Shown here piece by piece: positions 61,240 through 64,000 of a DNA stretch of 64,000 nucleotides. A program made the translations under genes and the position numbers. Source of the DNA: Armillaria gallica (taxonomy: Eukaryota > Basidiomycota > Agaricomycetes > Agaricales > Physalacriaceae); assembly GCA_037576215.1 (NCBI GenBank), contig JBANDB010000005.1, positions 3,224,001-3,288,000 on the forward strand, written 5' to 3'. The notes under the pieces were generated by a model that made no database searches, had not been told where the DNA came from, and saw only the letters and a program-made list of their open reading frames with translations. How positions within the stretch are numbered: the first letter of the stretch is position 1; each line of letters starts with the position of its first letter.

Positions 61240-64000
61240 AGCTTAAATGTATGCAGTGTTATTCTCATTATCTCTTGCTAATTTATCAATTCCTGCATGC
61301 TTCAGTAATACTTTGACTGTTGATGTATTACCAGATATAACTGCCATCATAAGGGGTGTACATTCTATAGAATCCTTGCAATTCAAATCAACTTTATCTG
61401 ACTACAATAACATCTCTACAATCTGTGTAAATCCTCTTTCTGCAGCATAAGACAAGGGTGTACATCCTGTGGAGTTTTTGCAATTCACATCAACCTGATC
61501 CAACTGCAATACTATCTTTACAATCTGTGTAAACCCTCTTTCTGCAGCATAAGACAAGAGTGTATATCCTGTAGAGTTTTTGCAACTCACATCAACTTTA
61601 TTTGACTGAAATAACATCTTTACAACCTGTGTATAAATCTGCTGAATACAGCATAGAACAAGGGTGTATATTCTATAAAGTCCTTGCAATTCACATCAAT
61701 CTTATTCGACTGCAATAACATCTCTATAATCTGTATAAACCCCCTTTCTGCAGCATAAGATAAAAGTGTACATCCTGTAGAGTCTTTGCAATTCACATTA
61801 ATCTTATCCAACTGCAATAACATCTCTACAATCTGTGTAAACTCTCTTTCTGCAGTATAAGATAAGGGTGTACATCCTGTAGAGTCTTTGCAATTCATAT
61901 CAACCTTATCCAACTGCACTAATATCTCTACAATCTATGTAAACTTCTTTTTTACAGCATAGAACAAGTGTGTCAATTGTTTTCCAGAGTTTCAGGTATT
62001 TGAATCAATTTTATCTTGATTAAGAAGCAGTTTCACCATCTCAAGATTCCCACTGTTAATAGCTGTAAACAACAATGGCATCTCATACTGGCATGGATCA
62101 TCTCCTTGATCCAAAAGTACTTCTGTAACATTCAACAGATCATACTGCATAGCAAAATCAAATGGAACAGGCATTTTAATTAATCCTATTCCAGTGTAAA
62201 AAATCTTCACAACCTTTTCATCACATGCTGAATCAAGAAATGTAATGATTTCTTCTACTGGCAGTTTACTGGCATGATATCTCCAGTGTTCAAATGAGTA
62301 GCAAAAAAATGGATACTCTAGATGCCAAGCTGATTTAATCAGATTATCAGTGTTTTTATTACTGTTGCTATGGTATGACCTGATATTGTTGGCATCATAA
62401 TCAACAGACAAGGAGGTCCAATTTGCAAGTCTAGCCACTAGCCACTTGTCACCTTTCTGCCTTCTAATGTCCAACTCATTAAACAACATATATGTCAGGC
62501 AGGTGCGTGCAATGGTCTCTTGGAGTTGAGGAAATAATCTATCTTTCTGAGACATAAAATACTTCTGTGTTGTATAATCTAGACACATTCATCTTCAGCT
62601 TATATAAGAAGTATTAGATCATTTACACTTATGCACAAACCTCACTATATTTCCATCCCATCTTGTCTCTATAACAACAAGACCACTACAGACACTTCCT
62701 AAAAGGTCCTCACTACAGAGATTATCAGGGTTTAGAGCTGTTGTACCCAGTTCCACAGTCAAGGCATGCTGCAGTTCCAACACAATCAAAGGGTGCCTTG
62801 CAAATGCTATCTAGCCAAATATGCGGCTTGCAAGGGCACTTTTATGCTTCCCCTGATGATTGACCCTCTCCATGATCTCATCATATGCATTCTTCATATT
62901 ATCTGGCAACTCTTCAAGTGCATCTTGAACTATTTTCCAATTTGTTGACTGAGCAAGTAAATCCATATGCAGGCTTACTAGAAGAAACCTACAGAGTATT
63001 GATAAATATGCACAGCAAGAGCAACTACTTGAATAACTCACATGCCTCTTGCCTTCTTAGCAACTCCAGTAATTATTGTCTGACACAGATTATCATCCCC
63101 ATTGATGAGATCAGAAAGATCACCTTGGAAGAGCTTGTCTATAACAAAGCTCTTGATATCAGCCTCAACTGCTCAAATATCCAATCTTGCATCTTTCTTA
63201 AACAGCAGTCCTATCTTGGGAATGTCCTTTGATGTCACAAGAAGATGAATATTATCACCCAATGACCTGATTTTCTCAGCCAGCTTCTTTTTTTTATCAT
63301 TGGCAAATTCATCCAATGTGTCAAGTACAACATAGACATGGTGAAATGATTTGAACTCCTGCAAAAGGATTTGAGTAAGGACAGTAAGGGAAGGGCATGT
63401 TTCATCATGATGACACTGGTTATAGAGTGACATGATTGGGTCCGAGAGGCCATTGTCTTGAACCAGTTGCTTTAAGAGACTACAAAGGAGGTTAGGTATA
63501 GTTTGTGCAGTTGCAGATTGGTAATCACAGAAGATACTGAGAACAAGTATCTTTCTCTCATGATTCAGCAATCACAGATAGTCGATAACAATAGTGGTCA
63601 GGATGGTCTTTCTGACACCTGCTAAGAAGATATATCAGGGTCAAGGAAACAATGGAGCTATTGGGCAAAACAACTAATGATTGCCAGGACACCATAGGCA
63701 TGATGATAGGGCTATACCATCAACCCATTTTTTGAATGGTTCAAGTTCAAAAAACCACTGCCTAGTATCCCCCACCTGCTGGCTCAGCTTCTCAGCTTAT
63801 ATAGACTTGAAATTCAAGTCAGTGAGCTAAGTGATGATGGACATAAGCAAGCCATCTGTTTAATCATGAGCAGCAAGTCAGCCATGACAACAAAAGGTGT
63901 GCACCATTCTGAGTGTTCTGCACCTAACTTTGTATCTGTGATACACCATTGATTATATGCCCCACCTGGCCACCAATTTCCTTGACTTTCATCTCTACAC
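61240..64000 (-). pseudogene. NACHT-ankyrin NLR (STAND) gene, decayed, continues past the window end
   Basis: Reading right to left, helical linker pieces (63840-64000, VEMKVKEIGGQVGHIIN) are followed by SQQVGDTRQWFFELEPFKKW and the NACHT domain. Walker A appears as AGVRKTILTTIV (about 63620), with arginine where the conserved glycine of GKT should be. LVLSIFCDYQSATAQTIPNL and Walker B-like HHVYVVLDTLDEF follow. Next are LLVSLHMDLLAQST and LPDNMKNAYDEIMERV (62940-62870), then the winged-helix region 62588-62100 with LPVEEIITFLD and VTEVLLDQGDDPCQYE. An ankyrin array runs to a tail near 61240. In-frame stops and at least one frameshift (about 61640) break it. Confidence 0.75.
61350..61960 (-). 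repeat. Array of about six near-identical 33-residue ankyrin repeats
   Basis: Units of 99 bp follow each other with consensus VNCKDSTGCTPLSYAAERGF then TQIVEMLLQ. CATCCTGTRGAGT marks each unit near 61465, 61564, 61767 and 61866. One unit near 61640 has lost the frame. High similarity between neighbours points to recent duplication or gene conversion before decay. Confidence 0.8.

Noticed and set aside
1..64000. CRISPR array or bacterial operon structure
   Set aside because: Spliceosomal introns, fungal gene families and the absence of regularly spaced repeat-spacer units argue against any prokaryotic origin.

Overview
The window looks like repeat-rich accessory DNA from a filamentous fungus. 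Short GT-AG introns (about 45-70 nt) interrupt most recognisable genes. The mobile elements are a Plavaka-type DNA transposon and a DIRS-like tyrosine-recombinase retrotransposon. There are also STAND/NLR-type NACHT-ankyrin genes and an Aleuria-type fucose-lectin domain. The transposon types and an Agaricomycete-like expanded gene family favour Agaricomycetes. A truffle-like Pezizomycete cannot be excluded from sequence alone.

The window has three compositional zones. Roughly 1-17 kb and 40.5-64 kb are AT-rich, nearly CpG-free and full of gene relics. Roughly 17-40.5 kb has higher GC and ordinary CpG. Paralogous stretches shared between zones (32.45-32.72 kb and 48.05-48.27 kb) differ largely by CG to TG or CA changes. 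The AT-rich zones therefore look like DNA decayed by deamination of methylated CpG rather than DNA of foreign origin.

Left zone (1-17 kb): two of the three copies of a composite repeat that ends in a tRNA-like segment; two hAT-like non-autonomous elements, one inserted inside copy B of that repeat; an inverted pair of a small repeat carrying a GGTTATAACC core; a dead DOT1-like histone methyltransferase gene; two F-box/LRR-like fragments. Central zone (17-40.5 kb): a proline-rich membrane-anchored protein gene with 96-bp repeats; a TIR element; a broken zinc phospholipase C-like gene fused to a fucose-lectin propeller; an inverted exon duplication; a DIRS-like element (gag, RT-RNase H, tyrosine recombinase) with few lesions; an NLR remnant lacking its NACHT domain; a Plavaka transposase whose eight exons sum to exactly 996 codons with a single in-frame stop; and a divergent companion gene 155 bp away. 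Right zone (40.5-64 kb): a 451-bp MITE, an ACTAGT-saturated LTR-like block, one plus-strand NACHT-ankyrin relic, one minus-strand NACHT-ankyrin relic that runs off the window end, an orphan ankyrin-gene 3' exon, a third composite repeat copy and a near-perfect 105-bp-arm palindrome.

There is no operon-like logic. The common thread is NLR gene birth and death inside transposon-dense, probably methylated chromatin. Intact or nearly intact coding capacity is confined to the transposons and the proline-rich gene.
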